Origin: an uncultured beta proteobacterium
GTDB lineage: Bacteria; Pseudomonadota; Gammaproteobacteria; Burkholderiales; Burkholderiaceae_C
DNA: 48,294 nt
Assembly (NCBI GenBank): GCA_903839085.1
Contig: CAIMBE010000115.1
Span: 1-48,294 of the forward strand
Direction: 5' to 3'
In this document: piece by piece, positions 1-11,329 of the stretch
How the letters are laid out: every line of letters starts with the position of its first letter
Numbering within the stretch: position 1 is the stretch's first letter
Program-made: the position numbers and the translations under genes
Notes under the pieces: generated by a model
Databases searched by the model: none
What the model saw: only the letters and a program-made list of their open reading frames with translations
What the model was told of the DNA's origin: nothing

Positions 1-60
1 CGTCATTGCGTCGTTCCTCGCGTCATTGCGTCGTTCCTCGCGTCATTGCGTCGTTCCTCC
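1..60. repeat. Three tandem 20-bp units at window edge
   Basis: Three head-to-tail 20-bp units (1-20, 21-40, 41-60) each begin CGTCATTGCG and continue TCGTTCCTC plus G or C. The first ten bases match the left end of the palindromic element that follows at 61, so the array looks like local amplification of that element's end. It may continue outside the window. No coding potential is evident. Confidence 0.85.
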
Positions 61-149
61 CGTCATTGCGAGCGAAGCGCGGCAATCCATAACCACAACG
101 CCGACACCCGGGCATGGATCGCCACAGGCCTGCGGCCTTCGCGATGACG
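61..149. repeat. Dispersed palindromic repeat, copy 1
   Basis: The left end CGTCATTGCGAGCGAAG and the right end CTTCGCGATGACG are near inverted complements, with an internal pair GGCAATCCAT / ATGGATCGCC. Related elements lie at 4091-4167, 4228-4304, 14392-14459 and 18300-18383. This is the style of REP/BIME-like or small non-autonomous elements common in betaproteobacterial intergenic DNA. No RAYT transposase is seen in the window. Confidence 0.75.
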
Positions 150-228
150 AAGGTGGCGCCGTGACGAAGGTGGCGCCGTGACGAAGCGGGTGCCGTGACG
201 AAGGGGGTGCCGTGACGAAGGGGGTGCC
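144..228. repeat. Five tandem 17-bp units
   Basis: Five consecutive 17-bp units (144-160, 161-177, 178-194, 195-211, 212-228) follow (A/G)TGACGAAGGTGGCGCC or GTGACGAAGGGGGTGCC. The first unit begins inside the right end of the palindromic repeat, so the array appears seeded by that end. From 229 to 417 I see no repeat, terminator or convincing promoter. Confidence 0.85.
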
Positions 229-417
229 GCAACGCGGCCGGGATTTGACGACAGGCTGGTGTTCCCGCTGCGGCTTGGCATCCGACCTGAACGCGGGGCC
301 ATTTAGCGGGCACAATTGCTTGTGTCGGGCAACATCGGCTTCACGCCGAATTGGCCGATTTGAATCCGTCAGTCAACCACAGCGGCACACCGTGCCTGCA
401 GAAAGACAGCTGGAACG

Positions 418-3036
418 ATGCCGATAGAATTCATGCTCAATGGATCGCCCTGCCGGGTCGATCCGCGCCCTGATGAGCGCCTGCTGGAGACGCTGCGCGA
501 GCGCTGCGGCATCACCTCGCTCAAGGATGGCTGCAGCCCGCAGGGCCAGTGCGGCTGCTGCGTGGCCCTGGTGGACGGCTTGCCCAAGACCACCTGCGCC
601 ATGCCGGCCCGGGTTGCCAACGGCAAGAGCATCGTGACGCTCGACGGCTTGCCCGCCGCCGAGCGCCAGCAGATTGCCGACTGCTTTACGGCGACGGCCG
701 GTCTTCAGTGCGGCTTCTGCATCCCGGGCATCGCGCTGCGCGCAAAGGCGATCACCGACCGTGATCCGGCGCCGACGCGACAGGCCATTGCGCGCGCGCT
801 TGACCTGCACCTGTGCCGTTGCACCGGCTACATCAAGATCATCGACGCGGTTGAACTGCTGGCTGCGGCCAAGCGCGGCGCGGCGATCCCGCCGCCCTGC
901 ACCGATGGACGGGTCGGTCAGTCATTGACGCGCATCGGCAGTGCCCAGGCCATCCTTGGCGAGAGGGCCTTCGTCGACGACATCAAAGTGCCAGGGATGC
1001 TGCACGGCGCGCTCACGCTGTCGGCGCATCCGCGCGCCCGCGTCCTGCGCATCGACACCACGCGCGCCCTGGCCGTGCCGGGCGTGCGCCGGGTGGTGAC
1101 CGCCGCCGACGTTCCGGGCGAGCGCTGGTACGGCCTGCTGCACAACGACTGGCCGGGTTTTGTGGCCATTGGCGAGGAGGTGCGCTGCGTTGGCGACGTG
1201 CTGGCCGCCGTCGCGGCCGACGACCGCCACACAGCGCGCGAGGCGGCCAGCCTGGTCGAGGTGAGCTACGAGGTTCTTCCTCCCGTGCTTGACCCGCTGC
1301 AGGCGCTGGCGGCGGGCGCACCGCGCGTCAACCCGCAGCATGAGAACCTGCTCGAGCACGCCGTGGTGCGGCGCGGCGACGTCGACGCCGCGCTGGCCGC
1401 CAGCGCGCACGTGGTCAGCGGCACCTGGGTGACGCAGCGCATCGAGCATCTTTTTCTGGAGCCCGAGAGCGCGATCGCCGAGCCCTTGCCGGGCGGCGGC
1501 CTGCGCCTGCTGTCGCAGGGCCAGGGCATCTTCGAGGATCGCCGGCAACTGGCCGGCTTTCTGGGCGTCAGCGAAGAAAAGATCTTTGTCGAACTGGTGC
1601 CCAACGGCGGCGCGTTTGGCGGCAAGGAGGACCTCTCGGTGCAGGCGCAGACCGCGCTGCTGGCGCAGCTGAGCGGCGCGCCGGTGAAGTTGACGCTGAG
1701 CCGCGAGGAATCCATCCGCATCCACCCCAAGCGGCATCCGCTGACGATGGACTACACGGTCGGCTGCGACGCCGAGGGCCGCCTCAGCGCGGTCAGGGCG
1801 CGCATGGTCGGCGACTCGGGCGCCTACGCCTCGGTTGGCGCCAAGGTGCTGGAGCGGGCCGCGGGCCACGCCTGCGGCCCCTATCGCGTGCCGAGCGTGG
1901 ACATCGAGTCGCTCGCCGTCTACACCAACAATCCGCCCTGCGGCGCGATGCGCGGCTTTGGCGCCAATCAGGCGCACTTCGCGATGGAAGGCTGCCTCGA
2001 TCTGCTGGCCCGGCAGGCCGGACTCGATCGCTGGGAGATCCGCTGGCGCAATGCACTGAGCGTGGGCGACACCTTCCCGACCGGCCAGGTGCTCGAGAAA
2101 TCGGTCGGCATCCGCAAGACGCTGCAGGCGGTGAAGCCGCACTACGATGCCGCCGTGGGGGAGGGGCGCGCCATCGGCATTGCCTGTGGCGTCAAGAACA
2201 GCGGCATTGGCAATGGCGTGGAGGAATCGGGCAAAGCCAGGCTGGTGGTGGAGCAGGACGGCAACGTTTCGCTGTACAACGGCTTCACCGAGATGGGCCA
2301 GGGCCTGCTGACCGTGCTGGTGCAGTTCGCGGTTGAGGCCACCGGGCTGCCGTCAACCGTCTTTGTGCCGAAAGTCGACTCCACCTTCGACCTGCAATGC
2401 GGCCAGACGACCGGCTCGCGCGGAACCTTGCTGAGCGGGCGCGCGGTGCTGGCGGCCGGCGCGAAGCTCAGGGCCGATCTGGACGCCGGCCACTCGCTCG
2501 CCGACCTGGCCGGACGTGTCTATGCCGGCAATATTGTGATCAACGACACCACGCCGCTGGGCGCGCCGGCGGCGAAGATCAAGACCCACACCACCTTCAG
2601 CTACGCCACGCAGCTTGTCATCCTCGATGCGGACGGGCGCGTCGAGCGGGTCGTTGCCGCGCACGACGCGGGACGCGTGGTGAACCCGGCGCTGTGCAGC
2701 GGCCAGATCGAGGGCGCGGTCCACATGGGCCTGGGCTACGCGTTGACCGAAGAATTGCGCTGCGAGAACGGCATGCCGGTCACTTTCAAGCTCAAGGAAC
2801 TGGGCGTTCTTCGCGCGCGCGACATGCCTGCGGTCGAGGTCATCCTGGTCGAGGAACCCGAACCCGAGGGGCCGCTGGGCGCCAAGGGCGTGGGCGAGAT
2901 CGGTCTGGTGCCGACGGCGGCGGCGGTGGCCGGCGCCTTGGAGGCGTTCGACGGCATCCGGCGCACCACGCTGCCGATGCGGGATTCGCCAGCGGCGCGC
3001 GCCATGAGCGTCGGCGCTTCAAGGGCAGCCAAATGA
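418..3036 (+). CDS. XdhD-like molybdenum hydroxylase (2Fe-2S + Moco, no FAD domain)
   Basis: 872-aa protein of the xanthine oxidase/aldehyde oxidoreductase family, which hydroxylates heterocycles or aldehydes with water at a molybdenum cofactor. Residues 1-150 hold two 2Fe-2S domains: plant-type C39, C45, C48, C60 (spacing C-x5-C-x2-C, one longer than usual) and C98, C101, C133, C135. Residues about 165-860 are the Moco region, with GGAFGGKED near 397, a [10 protein letters not shown] segment, GFTEMGQG, and KGVGE with catalytic Glu827. There is no FAD domain and no FAD subunit gene nearby. Fusion and neighbours (an SsnA-like amidohydrolase start-stop coupled, a YgfK-like gene beyond) match E. 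coli xdhD-ssnA-ygfK and the selenium-dependent molybdenum hydroxylase set. ATG 418 has only a weak ribosome site. Substrate unknown; a purine is plausible. Confidence 0.88.
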   Translation: MPIEFMLNGSPCRVDPRPDERLLETLRERCGITSLKDGCSPQGQCGCCVALVDGLPKTTCAMPARVANGKSIVTLDGLPAAERQQIADCFTATAGLQCGFCIPGIALRAKAITDRDPAPTRQAIARALDLHLCRCTGYIKIIDAVELLAAAKRGAAIPPPCTDGRVGQSLTRIGSAQAILGERAFVDDIKVPGMLHGALTLSAHPRARVLRIDTTRALAVPGVRRVVTAADVPGERWYGLLHNDWPGFVAIGEEVRCVGDVLAAVAADDRHTAREAASLVEVSYEVLPPVLDPLQALAAGAPRVNPQHENLLEHAVVRRGDVDAALAASAHVVSGTWVTQRIEHLFLEPESAIAEPLPGGGLRLLSQGQGIFEDRRQLAGFLGVSEEKIFVELVPNGGAFGGKEDLSVQAQTALLAQLSGAPVKLTLSREESIRIHPKRHPLTMDYTVGCDAEGRLSAVRARMVGDSGAYASVGAKVLERAAGHACGPYRVPSVDIESLAVYTNNPPCGAMRGFGANQAHFAMEGCLDLLARQAGLDRWEIRWRNALSVGDTFPTGQVLEKSVGIRKTLQAVKPHYDAAVGEGRAIGIACGVKNSGIGNGVEESGKARLVVEQDGNVSLYNGFTEMGQGLLTVLVQFAVEATGLPSTVFVPKVDSTFDLQCGQTTGSRGTLLSGRAVLAAGAKLRADLDAGHSLADLAGRVYAGNIVINDTTPLGAPAAKIKTHTTFSYATQLVILDADGRVERVVAAHDAGRVVNPALCSGQIEGAVHMGLGYALTEELRCENGMPVTFKLKELGVLRARDMPAVEVILVEEPEPEGPLGAKGVGEIGLVPTAAAVAGALEAFDGIRRTTLPMRDSPAARAMSVGASRAAK

Positions 3037-4028
3037 CGGTCGCCAGTTTCGTCAACGCGCACACCCACCTGTACTCTGGCCTGGTGCCGTTTGGCATGCC
3101 GGCGCCGGCCCAGGCACCGGCGAACTTTGTCCAGATCCTGGAGCGCGTCTGGTGGCGCCTGGACCGCGCGCTCGACGCCGCTTCGCTCAGGATGTCGGCA
3201 CAGTGGTATGTGGCAGAGGCCTTGCAGCTTGGCACTGTCGGGTTGATCGACCATCACGAGTCGCCGCAACTGATCGAGGGATCGCTCGATATCCTGGCCG
3301 ACGTCTGCCAGGCGGCCGGGATGCCGGCGGTGCTCTGCTACGGGGCGACCGAACGCAATGGCGGACGCACCGAGGCGCGCCAGGGCCTGGCCGAGTGCCG
3401 CCGCTTCATCCAGAGCAACCGGCGCCCGCTGGTGCGCGGCGTGGTCGGCCTGCATGCCTCGTTCACGGTGTCGGACGAGACCGTGCGCGAGGCGGCGGCG
3501 CTGTGTCGCGAACTGGGCACGGTGCTGCACGTGCACGTCGCCGAGGATCAGGCGGATGTCGCCGATGCGCAGCGGCGCGGCTGGGCCGGGCCGCTGGAGC
3601 GGCTCGAACAACTCGGCGCGCTGCCGCCCGGCTCGATCCTTGCGCACGGAGTGCACCTGAGTGAGCCGCAGGTGCGCCGCGCCGACAAGCTCGGTTGCTG
3701 GCTGGTGCAGAATCCGCGCTCCAACCGCGGCAACCGGGTTGGTTATCCGGCGACGCTGCGCGCCAGCGCCCACGTTGCGCTCGGCACTGACGGCTATGCG
3801 TCGGACCCCAGGGCCGAATATGTGGCGCTGCGGGAGGACGGGCCGCCTCACGGCGATGATGCGCAGGTGGCAGCGCGCCGACTGCAAGCCGGGCAGGACT
3901 TGCTGGCACAACGCTTTGGGGGAACAGCGCCCAGCGCCCGCGCGGCGCAGGACGTCGACCTGGAATCACTGCGAGCGCAGGCCGCCTCGCAGGCGGCCCG
4001 TCTATGGTCGCGCATGGCCGCGCTTTGA
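3033..4028 (+). CDS. Compact SsnA-like amidohydrolase
   Basis: 331-aa amidohydrolase-superfamily protein. The ATG at 3033 overlaps the TGA of the hydroxylase gene (ATGA), so translation is coupled. Metal-site motifs: HTH at residues 10-12, [15 protein letters not shown] (second metal His), AHGVHLSE and LGTDGYASD (catalytic Asp). [16 protein letters not shown] and the final LWSRMAAL closely resemble E. coli SsnA. SsnA is about 440 aa; this protein begins almost at the HxH motif and lacks the roughly 60 residues after the barrel, so both halves of the beta-sandwich that normally flanks the barrel are absent. The reading frame stays open upstream only through the hydroxylase gene, so no hidden N-terminus is likely. 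Probable hydrolase or deaminase of a heterocycle; substrate unknown. Confidence 0.82.
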   Translation: MTVASFVNAHTHLYSGLVPFGMPAPAQAPANFVQILERVWWRLDRALDAASLRMSAQWYVAEALQLGTVGLIDHHESPQLIEGSLDILADVCQAAGMPAVLCYGATERNGGRTEARQGLAECRRFIQSNRRPLVRGVVGLHASFTVSDETVREAAALCRELGTVLHVHVAEDQADVADAQRRGWAGPLERLEQLGALPPGSILAHGVHLSEPQVRRADKLGCWLVQNPRSNRGNRVGYPATLRASAHVALGTDGYASDPRAEYVALREDGPPHGDDAQVAARRLQAGQDLLAQRFGGTAPSARAAQDVDLESLRAQAASQAARLWSRMAAL

Positions 4029-4448
4029 ACCGAGAGCTTGGCAATTTCGTCATCGCGAGGCAGCACCACCGCCCCGTCATCGCGAGGCTGCGCCACCGCC
4101 TCGTCATCGCGAGGCCGCAGGCCGTGGCGATCCACGCATGGACTGCCGCGCTTCGCTCGCAGTGACGAGGCAGCACCAGTGCCCCGTCATCGCGAGGCCC
4201 CGCCACTGCCCCGTCATCGCGAGGCCCCGCCACCGCCTCGTCATCGCGAGGCCGCAGGCCGTGGCGATCCACGCATGGACTGCCGCGCTTCGCTCGCAGT
4301 GACGGAACGAAAGAGGCAGTGACGGAAAGAAAGTCGCAGTGACGGAACGAAAGAGGCAGCGACGGAAAGAAAGTCGCAGTGACGACACGGGGTTCATGGC
4401 CAGTATGCGGTTTCGGCCACCGGGAAAAGAGAACTCCCGATGACAGGA
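4029..4448. repeat. Repeat cluster between convergent genes
   Basis: A 77-bp sequence occurs twice with no difference visible (4091-4167 and 4228-4304), 137 bp apart. It starts CGCCACCGCC and ends CTTCGCTCGCAGTGACG. Between and before the copies lie shorter units starting CGTCATCGCGAGG. From 4301 to 4380 there are four 20-bp units alternating GACGGAACGAAAGAGGCAG(T/C) and GACGGAAAGAAAGTCGCAGT, that is, two 40-bp super-units. The region fills the gap between the SsnA-like and YgfK-like genes, with no gene or clear intrinsic terminator. Confidence 0.85.
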
Positions 4449-6251
<1,803 letters not shown>

Positions 6252-6555
6252 CTGCAGGTCCCGCGCAAGGAACTCATGATCGTGGCCGCTTGTTGCATGC
6301 GAAGATATTAACAGCAGGCGCTGCGGCGCATGGCCATCGCGCAGGCGGCCTGAATCCAAGGGTAAACCCATGCCGGCGGAGGGCGACGCCCGGCGACCCC
6401 TTCGCTACAATCGCGTCGACCGGGCTGCCAACGCATATTCTTTGGTGGCAGCGCGGGCAGGTTGATTGCTCGGGAAACGGTACAGGTCAAGCGGAGGCGC
6501 AGCTTGTCGGCGAAAGACCGATTTTCAGGCGGCGACCAACAATCGGAGAAGTTTT
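6252..6555 (+). promoter_or_regulatory. Gap holding candidate livH promoter
   Basis: This stretch separates the divergent ygfK-like and livH genes. A -10-like TACAAT lies at 6406-6411 in the context GCTACAATCG, common in betaproteobacterial promoters, but no good -35 hexamer precedes it. The livH ribosome site GGAGAA is at about 6545-6550. Nothing else recognisable is present. Confidence 0.3.
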
Positions 6556-7485
6556 ATGGATACCTTCATACAGCAGATCATCAACGGTCTGGTGTTGGGC
6601 AGCATGTATGCCCTGGTCGCGCTGGGCTACACCATGGTCTACGGCATCATCGGCTTGATCAACTTTGCGCATGGTGAAGTGCTGATGGTCGGGGCTTTGA
6701 CCAGCTGGTCCATCATCGGCATGATGAAGGACGCCATGCCCGGCGCACCCGGCTGGCTGGTGCTCCTGATTGCCACCGTGATTGCCTGCGTCGTCGCGGC
6801 AACCCTCAATTTCGTGATTGAAAAGGTGGCTTACCGGCCGCTGCGCAACAGCCCGAAACTGGCGCCACTGATTACCGCCATCGGCATGTCGCTGCTGCTG
6901 CAGACGCTGGCCATGATCATCTGGAAACCCAACTACAAACCTTATCCCACCCTGCTGCCGAGCACGCCGTTCGACATTGGCGGGGCGGTCATCACGCCAA
7001 CCCAGGTGCTGATTCTGGGCATGACGGTGACCTCGCTGGCGGTGTTGATGTGGCTGGTCAATTACACCAAGCTCGGACGCGCCATGCGCGCGACGGCAGA
7101 GAATCCGCGCGTTGCCGCCTTGATGGGCGTGAAGCCCGATGTGGTGATTTCCGCCACCTTCGTGATCGGCGCCGTGCTGGCGGCGATTGCCGGCGTGATG
7201 TGGGCTGCCAACTACGGCACGGTGCAGCACAGCATGGGTTTCCTGCCAGGCCTCAAGGCCTTTACCGCGGCGGTGTTCGGCGGCATTGGCAACCTGGCTG
7301 GCGCGGTGGTCGGTGGCATCCTGCTGGGTTTGATCGAATCGCTGGGCGCGGGCTACATCGGTACGCTGACGGGTGGCGTGCTGGGCAGCCACTACTCGGA
7401 TATTTTTGCCTTCATCGTTCTGATTGCGGTGCTGACGCTGCGGCCCTCGGGGCTGCTGGGTGAGCGGGTCGCGGATCGCGCCTGA
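6556..7485 (+). CDS. livH: Branched-chain amino-acid-type ABC permease LivH
   Basis: 309-aa polytopic inner-membrane permease of the LivH family, which pairs with LivM to form the channel of hydrophobic amino acid-type importers. Typical segments are NGLVLGSMYALVALGYTMVYG near the N-terminus, INFAHGE, and GLKAFTAAVFGGIGNLAGAV in the coupling region near residue 235. ATG 6556 is preceded by GGAGAA; the frame stays open upstream but without family similarity. First gene of a colinear set livH-livM-livG-livF that continues into tartrate/glycerate genes. No LivJ/K-type binding protein gene lies in the window, so the substrate is not fixed and need not be an amino acid. Confidence 0.9.
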   Translation: MDTFIQQIINGLVLGSMYALVALGYTMVYGIIGLINFAHGEVLMVGALTSWSIIGMMKDAMPGAPGWLVLLIATVIACVVAATLNFVIEKVAYRPLRNSPKLAPLITAIGMSLLLQTLAMIIWKPNYKPYPTLLPSTPFDIGGAVITPTQVLILGMTVTSLAVLMWLVNYTKLGRAMRATAENPRVAALMGVKPDVVISATFVIGAVLAAIAGVMWAANYGTVQHSMGFLPGLKAFTAAVFGGIGNLAGAVVGGILLGLIESLGAGYIGTLTGGVLGSHYSDIFAFIVLIAVLTLRPSGLLGERVADRA

Positions 7486-7522
7486 GCCGGCTCTGACCCT
7501 GACGCCTTAAGAAAGGATTGTT

Positions 7523-8605
7523 ATGAAACAACAACAGAAAATCATCGTCTTCCTGCTGGCGGCTGTCGCGCTGCTGGTTCTGCCCCTGCTGCTGCAGAGC
7601 TTTGGCAACGCCTGGGTTCGCATTGCCGACATGGCGCTGCTCTATGTGCTGCTGGCGCTGGGGCTCAATATCGTGGTCGGCTATGCCGGCCTGCTCGATC
7701 TGGGCTACGTTGCATTCTTTGCCATCGGCGCCTACATGTACGGCCTGCTGGCCTCGCCGCATCTGACCGAGACCTTTGCGATGTTCACCTCGCTGTTTCC
7801 GGACGGCATGCACACGCCCCTGTGGATCGTGGTGCCGGCAGCGGCCGGTCTGGCCGGATTTTTCGGCGTGCTGCTGGGCGCCCCGACCCTGCGGCTGCGC
7901 GGCGATTACCTGGCGATCGTGACCCTGGGTTTCGGGGAAATCATCCGCGTCTTCCTTAACAATCTGGATCACCCGGTCAACATCACCAATGGTCCCAAGG
8001 GGCTCGGGCAGATCGACTCCCTGAGTTTCTTCGGCCTGAATCTGGGCAAGACCGTCAGCGTCGCCGGTTTCGACATGGCGTCGGTCTCGCTCTACTACTA
8101 TTTGTTCCTCGCGCTGGTGATCTTCAGCGTGGTGATCTCGCACCGTCTCGAAATGTCGCGCGTGGGCCGCGCCTGGATGGCAATCCGCGAGGACGAAATC
8201 GCGGCCAAAGCAATGGGCATCAATACCCGCAATCTGAAACTGCTGGCGTTCGGGATGGGCGCGACCTTTGGCGGCGTCTCGGGCGCGATGTTCGCTTCCT
8301 TTCAGGGCTTCATTTCGCCGGAGTCTTTCAGCCTGATGGAGTCGGTGATGATCGTGGCGATGGTGGTGCTGGGCGGCATCGGGCATTTGCCGGGCGTCAT
8401 TCTGGGCGCCGTGCTGCTCTCGGCTTTGCCCGAGGTCTTGCGCTACGTCGCCGGACCGCTGCAGGCCATGACCGATGGCCGGCTTGACTCGGCGATCCTG
8501 CGCCAACTGCTGATTGCGCTGGCCATGATCACGATCATGCTCTCGCGGCCGCGCGGCCTGTGGCCATCGCCTGATCACGGCAAGTCCCTGCAGAACACCA
8601 AATGA
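7523..8605 (+). CDS. livM: Branched-chain amino-acid-type ABC permease LivM
   Basis: 360-aa polytopic permease, partner of LivH. Family segments include LGLNIVVGYAGLLDLGYVAFFAIGAY near residue 45-75 (quoted in part: GYAGLLDLGYVAF), LRLRGDYLAIVTLGFGEI near 130, and VVLGGIGHLPGVILGAV near 290. An AGAAAGGA ribosome site precedes ATG 7523. It lies 37 nt after livH and is followed by livG, consistent with one transcript. Length is within the usual LivM range. Confidence 0.9.
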   Translation: MKQQQKIIVFLLAAVALLVLPLLLQSFGNAWVRIADMALLYVLLALGLNIVVGYAGLLDLGYVAFFAIGAYMYGLLASPHLTETFAMFTSLFPDGMHTPLWIVVPAAAGLAGFFGVLLGAPTLRLRGDYLAIVTLGFGEIIRVFLNNLDHPVNITNGPKGLGQIDSLSFFGLNLGKTVSVAGFDMASVSLYYYLFLALVIFSVVISHRLEMSRVGRAWMAIREDEIAAKAMGINTRNLKLLAFGMGATFGGVSGAMFASFQGFISPESFSLMESVMIVAMVVLGGIGHLPGVILGAVLLSALPEVLRYVAGPLQAMTDGRLDSAILRQLLIALAMITIMLSRPRGLWPSPDHGKSLQNTK

Positions 8606-8672
8606 GTATTGTGGAAAAGAACGCAGCTTTGCGAAGCGAGCCAGCTCTGTCCCCAACTGATCGAGGAAGCAT

Positions 8673-9440
8673 ATGACAGACACCGTACTTAATGTCGCCG
8701 GCGTTTCCAAGCGTTTCGGGGGCCTGCAAGCCCTCAGCGATGTCGGCATCAGCATCCAGCGTGGCCAGGTGTATGGCCTGATCGGGCCGAACGGCGCCGG
8801 CAAGACCACCTTCTTCAATGTCCTGACCGGGCTTTACTCGCCCGACAGCGGCAGCTTCGAACTGGCCGGCAAGACCTACCAGCCGACGGCGGTGCACGAG
8901 GTCGCCAAAGCGGGCATTGCGCGCACCTTTCAGAACATTCGCCTGTTCGCCGAGATGACGGCCCTGGAGAACGTCATGGTCGGGCGCCACATCCGCACCC
9001 ATTCAGGCCTGCTCGGCGCCATTTTTCGCACGCCCGGCTTCAAGGCCGAAGAGACGGCCATCGCTGCGCGCGCGCAGGAGCTGCTTGAGTATGTGGGCAT
9101 CGGCCGGCTTGCCGATTACAAGGCCCGCACGCTGAGCTACGGCGACCAGCGCCGGCTCGAGATCGCCCGCGCGCTGGCGACCGATCCGCAACTGATCGCG
9201 CTGGACGAACCGGCCGCCGGCATGAATGCGACCGAGAAGGTTCTGTTGCGCGAGCTGATCGACAAGATCCGCAATGACAACCGCACTATCTTGCTGATCG
9301 AACACGATGTCAAGCTGGTGATGGGCCTGTGCGACCGGGTCACCGTGCTGGATTACGGCAAGCAGATCGCGGAGGGTACGCCGGCTGAGGTGCAGAGGAA
9401 CGAAAAAGTGATCGAGGCCTATCTTGGGACCACTCATTAG
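8673..9440 (+). CDS. livG: ABC transporter ATPase LivG
   Basis: 255-aa ABC ATPase energising the LivHM channel from the cytoplasmic face. Walker A GPNGAGKTT is near residue 38, an ABC signature variant LSYGDQRRLEIARAL near 155, Walker B LIALDEPAAGMN near 178, and the H-loop IEHDVKLV near 210. The long insertion between Walker A and the signature and the C-terminal IEAYLG are LivG features. GAGGAAG precedes ATG 8673. Located between livM and livF. Confidence 0.92.
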   Translation: MTDTVLNVAGVSKRFGGLQALSDVGISIQRGQVYGLIGPNGAGKTTFFNVLTGLYSPDSGSFELAGKTYQPTAVHEVAKAGIARTFQNIRLFAEMTALENVMVGRHIRTHSGLLGAIFRTPGFKAEETAIAARAQELLEYVGIGRLADYKARTLSYGDQRRLEIARALATDPQLIALDEPAAGMNATEKVLLRELIDKIRNDNRTILLIEHDVKLVMGLCDRVTVLDYGKQIAEGTPAEVQRNEKVIEAYLGTTH

Positions 9441-9485
9441 TCAGGTTCTGACAGAGCCGAAGATCTGTGCGACAAGGACATAACG

Positions 9486-10199
<714 letters not shown>

Positions 10200-10207
10200 G
10201 TCGCGGC

Positions 10208-11299
10208 TTGAAGACTTACAGAATCGCCTGCATTGCCGGCGATGGCATTGGCAAGGAGGTCGTGCCGGCGGGCCAGGCCGTGCTGGCTGCGCTCGCCGCG
10301 GCGCGCGGCAGCTTCCGCTTTGACTTCGAGAGCTTCGGCTGGGGCGGCGACTGGTACCGCTTGCATGGAGAAATGATGCCGGCCAACGGCCTGGAGGCGC
10401 TGCGCGGCAAGGATGCTATTCTTTTCGGATCCGCTGGCGACCCGGACATTCCCGACCACATCACGCTGTGGGGTCTGCGCCTGAAAATCTGCCAGGGCTT
10501 CGATCAGTACGCCAATGTGCGTCCGACCCGCATCCTGCCCGGCATCGATGCGCCGCTCAAACGCTGCAAACCCGAAGACCTGAACTGGGTGATCGTGAGG
10601 GAAAACTCCGAGGGAGAGTACGCCGGCGTCGGCGGCCGGGTGCATCAGGGCCAGCCGATCGAGGCCGCCACCGATGTCTCGATGATGACGCGCGCCGGCG
10701 TTGAACGCATCATGCGCTACGCCTTCAGGCTGGCGCAATCGCGCCCGCGCAAGCTGTTGACGGTGGTGACCAAATCCAACGCGCAGCGCCATGCCATGGT
10801 CATGTGGGACGAGATCGCGCTGCAGATCTCCGGCGAGTTTGCCGACGTCAAGTGGGACAAGGAACTGGTGGATGCCGCCACCGCGCGCATGGTCAATCGC
10901 CCGGCCACGCTCGACACCCTGGTTGCCACCAACCTGCACGCCGACATCCTGAGCGATCTGGCGGCGGCACTGGCGGGGAGCCTGGGCATCGCGCCGACCG
11001 CGAACATCGACCCCGAACGCCGCTATCCCAGCATGTTCGAGCCGATCCATGGATCGGCCTTCGACATCATGGGCAAGGGGTTGGCCAATCCGGTTGGAAC
11101 GTTCTGGAGCTGCGTGATGCTGCTCGAACACCTGGGCGAGATGGATGCGGCGCAGCTGCTGATGCAGGTCATCGAACAGGTGACCGCGGACCCGGCGCTG
11201 CACACGCGCGACCTCGGCGGCAGCGCCGGCACCGCTCAGGTGACGCAGGCCGTGTGCCAGCGCATCGCGCTCTCGGCCGCTCGCACGCCAGCCGGGTAA
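10208..11299 (+). CDS. Tartrate dehydrogenase / D-malate dehydrogenase family protein
   Basis: 363-aa metal- and NAD-dependent beta-decarboxylating dehydrogenase. The segment GDPDIPDHITLWGLRLKI near residue 77 and ENSEGEYAGVGG near 131 are typical of the TtuC/DmlA branch rather than LeuB. TKSNAQR near 178 carries the catalytic Lys, HADILSDLAAAL the metal Asp residues, and EPIHGSAFDIMGKGLANP the NAD site. Known enzymes of this group oxidise tartrate, decarboxylate D-malate, or convert meso-tartrate to D-glycerate and CO2. The start is TTG 10208, 8 nt after livF, with a weak ribosome site. A glycerate 2-kinase two genes downstream fits glycerate as product. Confidence 0.85.
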   Translation: MKTYRIACIAGDGIGKEVVPAGQAVLAALAAARGSFRFDFESFGWGGDWYRLHGEMMPANGLEALRGKDAILFGSAGDPDIPDHITLWGLRLKICQGFDQYANVRPTRILPGIDAPLKRCKPEDLNWVIVRENSEGEYAGVGGRVHQGQPIEAATDVSMMTRAGVERIMRYAFRLAQSRPRKLLTVVTKSNAQRHAMVMWDEIALQISGEFADVKWDKELVDAATARMVNRPATLDTLVATNLHADILSDLAAALAGSLGIAPTANIDPERRYPSMFEPIHGSAFDIMGKGLANPVGTFWSCVMLLEHLGEMDAAQLLMQVIEQVTADPALHTRDLGGSAGTAQVTQAVCQRIALSAARTPAG

Positions 11300-11329
11300 T
11301 ATCGAGACCGAAAACCACTGGAGAATGGG

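Noticed and set aside
1-60. Possible CRISPR or phage attachment site
   Set aside because: Direct tandem copies of a repeat-element end; no integrase, tRNA or spacers nearby.
922-2142. Minus-strand open frame of 406 codons opposite the hydroxylase
   Set aside because: Shadow of a well-supported gene; low-complexity composition and no family features.
2736-3911. Minus-strand open frame of 391 codons
   Set aside because: Antisense to the hydroxylase/SsnA-like pair, spanning both without motif content.
4301-4380. CRISPR-like short repeats
   Set aside because: Units are contiguous 20-bp tandem copies without unique spacers, and there are no cas genes.
7412-8818. Minus-strand open frame of 468 codons opposite livM
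   Set aside because: Gln/His/Arg-rich mirror of membrane-protein codons; no start context or homology features.
10208-11299. 3-isopropylmalate dehydrogenase (leuB)
   Set aside because: The GDPDIPDHITLWGLRLKI segment and operon context point to the tartrate/D-malate branch; no leuCD genes are adjacent.
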